A model generated the notes under the pieces. The model was given only the letters and a program-made list of their open reading frames with translations. It did not search any database and was not told where the DNA came from. Shown here piece by piece: positions 8,762-16,900 of a DNA stretch of 64,000 nt. Source of the stretch: Sandaracinaceae bacterium (GTDB lineage: Bacteria > Myxococcota_A > Polyangia > Polyangiales > Houyiibacteriaceae). A program made the position numbers and the translations under genes. Each line of letters begins with the position of its first letter. Position 1 is the first letter of the stretch. Where the stretch lies: contig JADJJE010000022.1 in NCBI GenBank assembly GCA_016706685.1, positions 67,432 through 131,431 on the forward strand, in the 5' to 3' direction.

Positions 8762-9436
8762 TCAGGGCTTCCGGGTGCCGGGGCCGTGCACCGTGAACTC
8801 GGCGATGATGGCCGTGGTGCCGCGCATGAGGGCGTCCAGCGCGCCGGCGCGGTCGATGGCGCCGTCGATCCAGTGCTGCACCGTGGCGCGCGAGATGGCC
8901 ACCAGCATCTGCGCGAGCACCGCCGCGGTGGCCGGCGGGCAGCCCGTGACCTCGGCGATGGTGCGGTGCCAAGGGCGGACCATGCGCTCGCGCACCTCGG
9001 CGATGGTCTGCTCGAGCTCGGGGAAGGGCGCGACGGTGCCGAAGAGGTACCAGCCACCGGCCCCCTTCTCGTCGATGAGGTCGAACACCACCTCGACGAA
9101 GGTGCGCACCGTGGCGCGGAAGTCGTCGGCGTTGCGGTCGGGGCCCGCAGGCGGCGTGGCTACCAAGCGCTCGCGCAGCCCATCGCGCAGGGCGTCCGTG
9201 AAGTCTTCCAGCACCGCCGAGAGCAGCGCCTGCCGGTTGGGGAAGAACTTGTAGACCACCGGCCGCGTCACGCCGGCCGCGGTGGCCACCTCCGGGATGC
9301 GCACCCGGTCCACGCCCTCGCGAGCGATGATGGCGGCCGTGACGTCGATGAGCTGTTGCCGGCGGTCTTTCGCCCACAGGCGCTGGCTGCGCTCGCTGTC
9401 CGGGAGGACGTCCTTGATGTGGCGGGGTGTGCTCAT
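8762..9436 (-). CDS. TetR/AcrR family transcriptional regulator
   Basis: 224 aa. The N-terminal helix-turn-helix covers residues about 25-75 (RQQLIDVTAAIIAREGVDRVRIPEVATAAG, then VVYKFFPNRQALL), which is the TetR signature; the C-terminal ligand-binding domain is helical and unassigned. It is co-transcribed after the glutathione S-transferase gene, with an ATGA overlap at 9433-9436. It may control that operon in response to an electrophile or lipid, but I saw no matching palindrome in the 52-bp region upstream of the GST gene. Confidence 0.88.
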   Translation of the reverse strand: MSTPRHIKDVLPDSERSQRLWAKDRRQQLIDVTAAIIAREGVDRVRIPEVATAAGVTRPVVYKFFPNRQALLSAVLEDFTDALRDGLRERLVATPPAGPDRNADDFRATVRTFVEVVFDLIDEKGAGGWYLFGTVAPFPELEQTIAEVRERMVRPWHRTIAEVTGCPPATAAVLAQMLVAISRATVQHWIDGAIDRAGALDALMRGTTAIIAEFTVHGPGTRKP

Positions 9437-10056
9437 GGCGAAGCGGGCGCGTCGGCCGGGCGGGTGGCCTGCACCGAGGGACGTGCGTTCAGCCGCTCGG
9501 CGTAGGCGGCCACGTGCGCCGGGACGTCCACGTCCAGCATGCCGATGAACTGCAGGAACGGTGCGTACGCGATGTCCGCCATGGAGAAGTGCTCGTCCAC
9601 CAGCCAGGTGCGGTGCGTGAGGTGCGTGTCCAGGATGGCGAAGTGCCTGGCCACCTGCTTGCTGGCGTTGGCCATGAGCTCGCGCTGCCAGCGCGCCTCG
9701 GGGATGAAGCGCTTCGGGAAGATGATGGTGCCCACGTGTCCCGCCAGCTGGAGGTCACACAGCTTGATGTGCATGTGCAGCTCGGCGCGGCCCTCGGGGC
9801 TGGCCGGTTGGAGGGGCGGGGAAGGGTGCTTGGCCTCGAGGAAGTCCAGGATGGCGCTCGACTCCACCAGCGTGAGGGCGCCGTCGACCAGGGCGGGCAC
9901 ACGGCCATAGGGGTTGATGGCCAGGTACTCCGGGCTGCGGTGCTCCTTCTTGCCCATGTCCACGATCTTCACGTCCCACGTCACGCCCTTCTCGAGGAGG
10001 GCGATGTGGACGCGCTGGGCGTAGGTGCTCATGGGGTGCGAGTAGAGGGTGGGCAT
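9433..10056 (-). CDS. Glutathione S-transferase family protein
   Basis: 207 aa. The N-terminal thioredoxin-like half has LYSHPMSTYAQRVHIALLEKG, NPYGRVPALVDG and the glutathione-binding VESSAILDFLE. The C-terminal helical half has WLVDEHFSMADIAYAPFLQ, the N-capping box region of GSTs. I placed the start at the ATG at 10056, directly before the first beta-strand; upstream in-frame codons to 10197 run back through the divergent SMUG1 gene and are not credible. It may conjugate or reduce xenobiotics or modify endogenous electrophiles. A TetR gene follows with a 4-nt overlap. Confidence 0.88.
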   Translation of the reverse strand: MPTLYSHPMSTYAQRVHIALLEKGVTWDVKIVDMGKKEHRSPEYLAINPYGRVPALVDGALTLVESSAILDFLEAKHPSPPLQPASPEGRAELHMHIKLCDLQLAGHVGTIIFPKRFIPEARWQRELMANASKQVARHFAILDTHLTHRTWLVDEHFSMADIAYAPFLQFIGMLDVDVPAHVAAYAERLNARPSVQATRPADAPASP

Positions 10057-10108
10057 GCGGTCTGTCTCGTGGCCTCGGCTGTGGTAACAACGCGACAGAG
10101 GACCACGG

Positions 10109-10822
10109 ATGCCGACCACGCTCAAGTCGATCACGAAGAAGCTCGCCGGGCAGCTGGACACGCTCACGTTCGGGGCGCCCGTGGCGCACGTGTACAACCC
10201 GCTGGTCTATGCGTGGGCACCGCACGAGCGCTACCTGGGGCTTTACGGGCGTGGGCCGAAGCGGGTGGTGCTGGTGGGCATGAATCCCGGCCCGTTCGGC
10301 ATGGGGCAGACGGGCGTGCCCTTTGGCGACGTGGGCTTCGCGCGCGACTGGCTGGGCGTGGCGGCCGAGGTGGGCAGCCCCCCGAACCCGCACCCAAAGC
10401 GCATGGTGGACGGGTTCGGGTGTACGCGCAGTGAGGTCAGCGGCACGCGCCTCTGGGGCTGGGCAGCCGAGCGCTTCGGCACGGCGGAGCGCTTCTTCGA
10501 GGAGTTCTTCGTGGTGAACTACTGCCCGCTCCTGTTCATGGAGGAGAGCGGCCGCAACCGGACGCCCGACAAGCTGCCGGCTGCGGAGCGGGCGCCGCTC
10601 GAAGCGCTGTGCGACGACGCGCTCGCCCAGATGGTGGCGCTGCTGCGGCCCGAGTGGGTGGTGGGTGTGGGCCAGTGGGCGCGCATGTCGGCGGAGCGGG
10701 CGCTCGCCGGGACCGACGTGCGCGTGGGCCAGCTGCTTCATCCGTCGCCGGCCAGCCCGGCGGCCAACCGGGGCTGGGCGCCGCAGGCGGAGGCGCAGCT
10801 ACGGGAGCTGGGAATCCTCTAG
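10109..10822 (+). CDS. SMUG1-type uracil-DNA glycosylase
   Basis: 237 aa. The two UDG-superfamily motifs have the SMUG1 form: motif A GMNPGPFGMGQTGVPFG (Asn, not Asp, as the polar catalytic residue) and motif B HPSPASPAANRGW with the catalytic His. SMUG1 removes uracil and 5-hydroxymethyluracil from DNA; it is best known from animals but has bacterial members. The 3' end overlaps the convergent uvrC stop by 24 bp, so two excision-repair genes meet tail to tail. The start is the only ATG near the GST gene, which is divergent from it across 52 bp. Confidence 0.88.
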   Translation: MPTTLKSITKKLAGQLDTLTFGAPVAHVYNPLVYAWAPHERYLGLYGRGPKRVVLVGMNPGPFGMGQTGVPFGDVGFARDWLGVAAEVGSPPNPHPKRMVDGFGCTRSEVSGTRLWGWAAERFGTAERFFEEFFVVNYCPLLFMEESGRNRTPDKLPAAERAPLEALCDDALAQMVALLRPEWVVGVGQWARMSAERALAGTDVRVGQLLHPSPASPAANRGWAPQAEAQLRELGIL

Positions 10823-12757
10823 GAGACCGGGCTCCGAGACACGCGTGGGCTCTGCCGCGCCGGCGTGGTCGCTCTTGGGTGACGTGGGCTCCGCGAGCTC
10901 GGAGGTCGGGGCCACGCGTTCCACCGCTGCGGCATGCGCCTGGATGGATGCCACCTGACGACGGTTTGCGCCGGCCGCCAGCAGCTCGGCTTCGCTCGCG
11001 CGCAGCACGGCGTCCACGCTGCCGAGCGTGCGCAGCAGCTTGGTGCGCGTGCCGGCGCCCACGCCCGGGATGCTGTCGAGCTCGCTCTGCAGCCGGCGCT
11101 GCGTGCCCTTCTGCTCGCGGATGCGGTTACTCGAGCGGTGCGCCTCGTCCCGCGCCAGCGCCAGCATCTGCAGCGCCGGCGTGCTGTGGATGGCGATGGG
11201 GTTCTTCTGCTCGGGGAGATAGATGCGGTCCACCAGCTTGTCGCCGCGCACGTTCTCCTTCTCCTTGGCGAGGCCCACCAGCGGGAGCCCGTCCATGCCG
11301 AGATCGCGCAGCGCCTCGAGCGCCATGCGCAGCTGCCCGCGGCCGCCGTCCACCACCAACAGGTCGGGCAGCTCCCAGGCCTCGTCGCCCGTGAGCGCGC
11401 GCTTGAAGCGGCGCGAGAGCACCTCGTAGATGGCGCCGTAGTCGTCGCCGCCGCTCACGGTCTGGAGGTGAAAGCTGCGGTAGCGGGCGCGGTCGGGCTG
11501 CCCGTCCAACAAGGCCACCACGGCCGCCACGGTGTCCTCGCCACCGCTGTGCGAGATGTCGATGCACTCGATGCGGCGCGGGAGCGTGGGCAGCCGCAGC
11601 TTCTGCTGCACGGCCAGGAGGCGCAGCTCCACGTCTTGGTCGGCGCGCTGCTTCTCGGTGAACGCGTGCTGGGCGTTCTCGCGCGCCATCTCGAGCAGGC
11701 GCACGCGCGGGCCGCGCTGTGGGAGCAGCACCTTCACCCGCGAACCGCGCCGCTCGCTGAGCACCTCGGCGAGGCCGTCCATGGCCTCGACCGCCGCGGG
11801 CAGCAGCAGCTCATCGGGGTACTCCGCGCTGTCCATGGAGTAGAATTCGCTCACGAACGAGGCCAGGAGCTCGTCGTCCGGCAGGGACACGTCGCGCAGC
11901 CCGAAGGTGCGCACGTTCACCAGCTTGCCCTCGCGGATGCGCAGCAGCGCCACCTCCGCTTGGTCGGCCACGCGATGCAGCCCCACGATGTCCTGGTCCA
12001 CGCCGCTCACGCTGGTGACACGCTGCTCTTCCTGCACGCGCGACACGGCGCGCAGCTGGTCGCGGAACACCGCGGCTTGCTCGAAGTCGAGCGCGCGGGA
12101 CGCCTCGCCCATGCGTCGCTCGAGGTGCTTCACCAGCTCGTCGTGGCGGCCCGACAGGAACAGGCCCACGTCGCGCACCTGCTCGAGGTACGCCTCGCGT
12201 GGCACGGGGAGCACGCAGGGGGCCGGGCAGCGCTTGATCTGATACTGCAAGCAAGGGCGCACGCGCCGCGCCAGCTCGGCGTCCGTGCACGTTCGCAGCT
12301 GAAAGTGGCGGTTCACCAAGCGCAGCGTCTGGCGCGCCGCCGTGGCCGAGTGGTAGGGCCCGTAGTACGAGGCGCCGTCCTTGCGCGGACGGCGCACCAC
12401 GTCGATGCGCGGCCAGGGCGCCGCCGGGTTGATGCGCAGCGACAAGAAGTCCTTGTCGTCCTTCAGCTTCACGTTGTAGCGCGGCTGGTGCGCCTTGATG
12501 AGCTGGTTCTCGAGCAGCGCGGCTTCCTTCTCGCTGCCCGTGACGAAGGTCTCCAAGTCGATGAGCTCTTGGTCGAGGCGCGCCACGAACGCGCGGGCGT
12601 CGCTCGTGCCCGGTTGGAAGTAGCTCCGCACGCGGCTTCGCAGCGAGCGCGCCTTGCCCACGTAGAGCACCACGCGCTGCTTGCCGTAGAAGACGTAGAC
12701 GCCCGGCTGCGGGGGCAGCGTCTCGAGCTTGCGCTGAACGAGGTCGTTGAGGCTCAT
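10799..12757 (-). CDS. uvrC: Excinuclease ABC subunit C
   Basis: 652 aa, within the usual UvrC range. The N-terminal GIY-YIG nuclease domain (QPGVYVFYGKQRVVLYVGKARSLRSRVRSYF) makes the 3' incision. The Cys block CLQYQIKRCPAPC lies near residue 170-180, a UVR (UvrB-binding) motif is near residues 205-240, the RNase H-like 5'-incision domain includes ECIDISHSGGEDTVAAVV, and a helix-hairpin-helix is near residues 560-610. A charged tail of about 40 aa extends beyond the HhH. Nucleotide excision repair enzyme acting with UvrA and UvrB, which are not in the window. It lies downstream of the folate cyclo-ligase gene with a 46-bp gap. Confidence 0.97.
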   Translation of the reverse strand: MSLNDLVQRKLETLPPQPGVYVFYGKQRVVLYVGKARSLRSRVRSYFQPGTSDARAFVARLDQELIDLETFVTGSEKEAALLENQLIKAHQPRYNVKLKDDKDFLSLRINPAAPWPRIDVVRRPRKDGASYYGPYHSATAARQTLRLVNRHFQLRTCTDAELARRVRPCLQYQIKRCPAPCVLPVPREAYLEQVRDVGLFLSGRHDELVKHLERRMGEASRALDFEQAAVFRDQLRAVSRVQEEQRVTSVSGVDQDIVGLHRVADQAEVALLRIREGKLVNVRTFGLRDVSLPDDELLASFVSEFYSMDSAEYPDELLLPAAVEAMDGLAEVLSERRGSRVKVLLPQRGPRVRLLEMARENAQHAFTEKQRADQDVELRLLAVQQKLRLPTLPRRIECIDISHSGGEDTVAAVVALLDGQPDRARYRSFHLQTVSGGDDYGAIYEVLSRRFKRALTGDEAWELPDLLVVDGGRGQLRMALEALRDLGMDGLPLVGLAKEKENVRGDKLVDRIYLPEQKNPIAIHSTPALQMLALARDEAHRSSNRIREQKGTQRRLQSELDSIPGVGAGTRTKLLRTLGSVDAVLRASEAELLAAGANRRQVASIQAHAAAVERVAPTSELAEPTSPKSDHAGAAEPTRVSEPGLLEDSQLP

Positions 12758-12803
12758 GGTCGCTCTGCCCTGCGTGAGGCAGTGGACGCGGGACGGGTGG
12801 AGG

Positions 12804-13460
12804 TCAGGGGGCGACGGGGTCGGGGCGGACGACTTGCTGGTCGGTCACCACGGCGTGCAAGGGCACGTCATGGGGAAGGCACGGGGCCTCGCCCACCAGC
12901 TGGAAGTCGTAGCAGACACCACAGCGAAAGGCTGTCGGGAGTCGCACCAGCAGCCGGTCGAAGTGCCCCTTGCCGTAGCCGATGCGGTGCCCACGCAGAT
13001 CCATGACCAGCCCGGGGACCAGCACCACGTCGATGGCGTCGAGCGCCACGGCAGCGGCGCCGGGGGGCGGCTCGCGCAGGCCGTAGGAGCCGTAGACGAG
13101 CCCGTCCTCGCCATCGAAGCGCGCCACCTCCAGCGTGTCGGTCTCGGGGTCCACGCGGGTCAGCGCCAGGGTGACGCCACGTTCCCGCAACCCGCTGTGC
13201 AGCACCTCGAGCGTGGGCTCGCCCTTGATGGGCAAGAAGGTCAGCACGGTGCTGGCGCGCGCGAGCTCCGGCAGCGCGAGCAGCTGCTCGGCGATGGCCA
13301 GCGAGCGCTTGCTGCGCATCTCGGCGGGCACGGACGCACGCAGCGCGCGCATCTTGTCGCGCAGCGCGCGCTTGGCCTGCTGGCGGACGTAGACGTCGAA
13401 GTCGGGGTCGTTCGCGACCAGCGCGGCGGTGTCCGGGTCCGGCGGCGCGTCAGAGGTCAT
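12804..13460 (-). CDS. 5-formyltetrahydrofolate cyclo-ligase
   Basis: 218 aa. QAKRALRDKMRALR at the N-terminus, TFLPIKGEPTLEVL and the ATP/substrate-binding block DLRGHRIGYGKGHFDRLL identify the YgfA/MTHFS family, which converts 5-formyl-THF to 5,10-methenyl-THF using ATP. The ATG overlaps the end of zapA by 11 nt. The zapA-ygfA order is conserved in many proteobacteria, where the 6S RNA gene often sits between them; here there is no room for it. The residue count is slightly above the usual 180-200 because of an acidic N-terminal extension. Confidence 0.93.
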   Translation of the reverse strand: MTSDAPPDPDTAALVANDPDFDVYVRQQAKRALRDKMRALRASVPAEMRSKRSLAIAEQLLALPELARASTVLTFLPIKGEPTLEVLHSGLRERGVTLALTRVDPETDTLEVARFDGEDGLVYGSYGLREPPPGAAAVALDAIDVVLVPGLVMDLRGHRIGYGKGHFDRLLVRLPTAFRCGVCYDFQLVGEAPCLPHDVPLHAVVTDQQVVRPDPVAP

Positions 13461-13833
13461 CGGGCTCGTCGTCGCCCGGGGGTGGGGTGGACGGAGCCGG
13501 GTTGCGCTGCTCGGCGACCTTGGTGGCGCGCCGCGCCAGCTCCGCGTCCTCGCTGAGGCGCAGGTCGATGCGCTCGATGGCGCGGGCGATGGTGTCGCGC
13601 GCGAGGCCCTCGAGCTCGCCCCGCTGGCGCTGCGCCTCTTGCAGGTCTTCCACCAGCCCGAGCGCCACTACGGCCAGCAGCTGGGCGGGCGCGGCAGAGC
13701 GCTGCGCCTTGGGGCCCAGCTGAGCGATGCGGTCGTTGACGATGCTGGCGAGCCCCTTGAGGTGGCTCTCGTCCGCGTCGGTGCTCAGCCGATAGCGAGC
13801 ACCCGCGATATCCAGTGTGACCGTACGCTTCAC
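13450..13833 (-). CDS. zapA: Cell division protein ZapA
   Basis: 127 aa. The beta-strand/helix head (VKRTVTLDIAGARYRLSTDADESHLKGLA) followed by a long amphipathic helix with LLAVVALGLVEDLQEAQ is the ZapA pattern; ZapA bundles FtsZ filaments at the division ring. The start is GTG at 13833; the frame stays open much further upstream, but that part is the reverse strand of the repetitive zinc-ribbon gene and has no signals. The tail after residue 105 is Pro/Asp-rich. Translation probably continues into the overlapping folate cyclo-ligase gene. Confidence 0.88.
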   Translation of the reverse strand: MKRTVTLDIAGARYRLSTDADESHLKGLASIVNDRIAQLGPKAQRSAAPAQLLAVVALGLVEDLQEAQRQRGELEGLARDTIARAIERIDLRLSEDAELARRATKVAEQRNPAPSTPPPGDDEPDDL

Positions 13834-13945
13834 GCGGCAGAAGCTACTGGTGTCCCGAGATCCGGTCAACAAGAGGGATCCGCGGCTTCGCGTGGTGCCC
13901 AAAATATCCCGGACCGGCGCAACGTGATAGGCTCGCGCACTCGCC

Positions 13946-16900
13946 ATGATCAACGTTGAGTGTCCATCTTGCTCGGCTCCGTACGAGCTCGACGAGCGCC
14001 GCTTGCCTGCAAGCGGAATGAACATGCGCTGCCCGAAGTGCGGCGAGTCCTTTCGGGTGACCAAGGATGGCGTGGGTCCATCCGCCCCCGCAGCGCCGAA
14101 GCCGCCTGCGCCACCGCCGCCTGCGCCCGCGCGCCCGCGGATTGCGCCGTCGTTCGATGGCGTGGATCTGCCGGCGCCGAAGCGTGCGGGCGGGCCCGCT
14201 GCCGACGCGGATGACCTGGGGCTGGACCTCCCTGCGCCGAAGGCCAAGCCGGGGAGCCCACTTGATCTCGGGCTGGACCTGCCCGCGCCGAAGCGGGCTG
14301 CGCCGCCGAAGGCGCCGGATGATCTCGGGCTGGATCTGCCAGCGCCGAAGCGGGCTGCGCCGCCGAAGGCGCCGGATGACCTGGGGCTGGATCTGCCAGC
14401 GCCGAAGAGGGCTGCGCCGCCGAAGGCGCCGGATGACCTGGGGCTTGATTTGCCAGCTCCGAAGAGGGCCGCGCCGCCTGGGTTGGACCTTGGGGTGGAC
14501 TTGCCGGCCGCGAAGAAGGCGGCGCCGCCGAAGGCGCCGAACGACCTGGGGCTGGATCTGCCTGCGCCGAAGAAGGCCGCGGGGAGCATGGACCTGGGGC
14601 TGGATCTGCCTGCGCCGAAGAGGGCCGCGGGGGGCGTGGACCTGGGGCTGGACCTGCCTGCGCCGAAGAGGGCAGCGGGGGGTGAAGACCTGGGCCTGGA
14701 TCTGCCGGCACCACGGGCGAAGACGGGCGGAGGCGGGCTGGACCTGGACCTGCCGGCACCCCGGGCGAAGAGCGGCGGAGGTGGACTCGACCTCGACCTT
14801 CCTGCACCACGGGCGAAGACGGGCGGAGGCGGGCTGGACCTGGACCTTCCTGCACCACGGGCGAAGACGGGCGGAGGCGGGCTGGACCTGGACCTTCCCG
14901 CGCCGCGCTCACCGCTGGCGGACCTGCCGGCACCGCGCTCACCGCTGGCGGACCTGCCGGCGCCGCGCTCACCGCTGGCGGACCTGCCGGCGCCGCGCTC
15001 ACCGCTGGCGGATCTGCCGGCGCCGCGCTCACCGCTGGCGGACCTGCCCGCGCCAGCCGGCTCGAACCTTCCCGCGCCCAAGGCCGCTGCCCGGCCCTCT
15101 ACTCCGTTCGACGCGTTCGATTCCGATCCCGCACCCGCTGGGCGTGAGTTGGCCCGTCCGAAGCCGGGCGCCGCAGACCCTCTCGGCGACTTCGGTGAGC
15201 TGGATCTGGGCAGCGCTTCGGCTGGCTTCGACAGCATCCCGCCGCCCGCTGCAGGAGCGGCGGCAGGCGCTGGCTATGGCCTCGGCAGCCTGGACCTCGG
15301 GCCGGCCCCCGCGCCGCGCGCACCCGCCGCGCCCAACTTCGGCGTGGCCGAGGAGAGCCCGCGTCGTGGCGGACCCGCAGCACTCGATCAGGGTCTGGAC
15401 GCGGGGGGCATGGGCGACCTCGACGACCTCGACGAGCTGGCCTTGCCCTCGCCGCGCAGTCGCGCCTCGGCGCCCGGGGCTTCGGCCGGCGGGCTGGGCT
15501 ATGGCGATGTGGATCTGGGTGGCGACGACGGCGCTGGCCTCGAGTTCGACGGACTCGCGGTCGACGATGAGACGTTCGAAGGCGAGCCAGCAGGTCCGGC
15601 GCGTGACGCGATGGTTGCTGCGGCCCGGGATCGAAAGCGCGCGCAGCAGGCTGAGCCCGCCGCCCCCTCGAAGCCTCCCTCGAAGCGTGGCTACAAGGTG
15701 CTGGGCGCGCTGGCCGTGGTGCTGCTGCTGCTCGCTGGAGGCGGTGCCGCGCTCTCCCAGACCAAGTACGGCCTGTTCGGCATGTACGCCATCGAGCCCT
15801 ATCTGCCCGAGGCGGGCGATCCGGCGCGGGTGCGCGACACCATCCAGGAGGCCGAGCAGCTCGCGGCCGACGACACCTACACCGGTGCGCGCGCGTCGCT
15901 GCGCACGCTGGCCGCTTACCGCCGCACCGCGGGCCTCAGCCGCGAGCTCATGACGCGCAGCCTGCTGCACGAGTCCCTCTTCGTGGCTCGCTACGGCAAC
16001 CTGGCGGACGCCAGCACGCGCGCGAGCTCCATCGCCACGCGCCTCGAGCAGCGCGGCAACGACGCCCCCGGCATCGAGCTGGCGCTGGCGGCGAACATGC
16101 TGCGGAACGGCGTGGCCAGCGCTGCCCGCGAGGGTGCGGCCCGCGCCATCGCCGTGGCGCCCACCGATCCCTACGCCGAGATCATCGCCGGCGAAGCCGC
16201 GCTGCTCGACGACGCCGCGACGGATGCCGTGGCGTCGTTCAACCGTGCGGTCGAGAAGGGCGGCGGGGCCCGGGCGCAGTGGGGCCTGGCCCGTGCCCTC
16301 TTGGCCGCGAACGACGCAGGCGCGGTGGACGCCGTGGTGGCGACGCTCGCGCAGAGCCCCCGCCACGTGGAGGCCCGCATCGCGCGCGCCAGCCACCTGG
16401 CCAGCGCGGGCGACTGGGAAGGTGCCGTGCAGCTCGCGCGCGAAGCCGGAGGCCTCGTGGCCATCGACGGGACGCGGCTCGTCGCGCCGCCGCGCATCCG
16501 GGCGAAGGCGCTCACCCTGCTCGGCCGGCTGCACCTGGCGCGTGGGCAGCGCTCACGTGCCCGCGAGATGTTCGAGCGTGCCATCGAGGCGTCGCCCGAT
16601 GACGTGGAGGCGCTGGTCGGCGCCGGCAACGCGCTGCTTCACGAGGGCCGCGCGCGCGACGCGCTCACGCGCTTCACCACGCTGCTCGAGGCGTCCATCC
16701 CCGAAGAGGAGATGCCCACGCCCGTCGAAGGCGAGCGCACCTACATGGACCAAGCTCGCTTGGGCGCGGCGCAGGCGCTGCTCGCGGTGGAGCGGCCGCA
16801 GGACGCACGCACGCACCTGATGACGCTCTTCGCCAGTCACCCCGAGGACCCCGAGGTGCTCCTGTGGCTGGGCCGTGTCGCGCTCGCCACGTCCGGTCGT

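Noticed and set aside
13834..13945. 6S RNA or another ncRNA next to zapA
   Set aside because: Only 112 bp, no extended stem with a central bubble seen by eye.
14200..15060. CRISPR array
   Set aside because: Repeats are contiguous, in frame, of varying period and encode LDLPAP; there are no unique spacers.
13834..15237. Upstream extension of the zapA frame on the minus strand, repetitive GAGRSRSSPPPP-type protein
   Set aside because: It is the reverse strand of the LDLPAP repeats; ZapA starts at GTG 13833 and the extension has no start signal.
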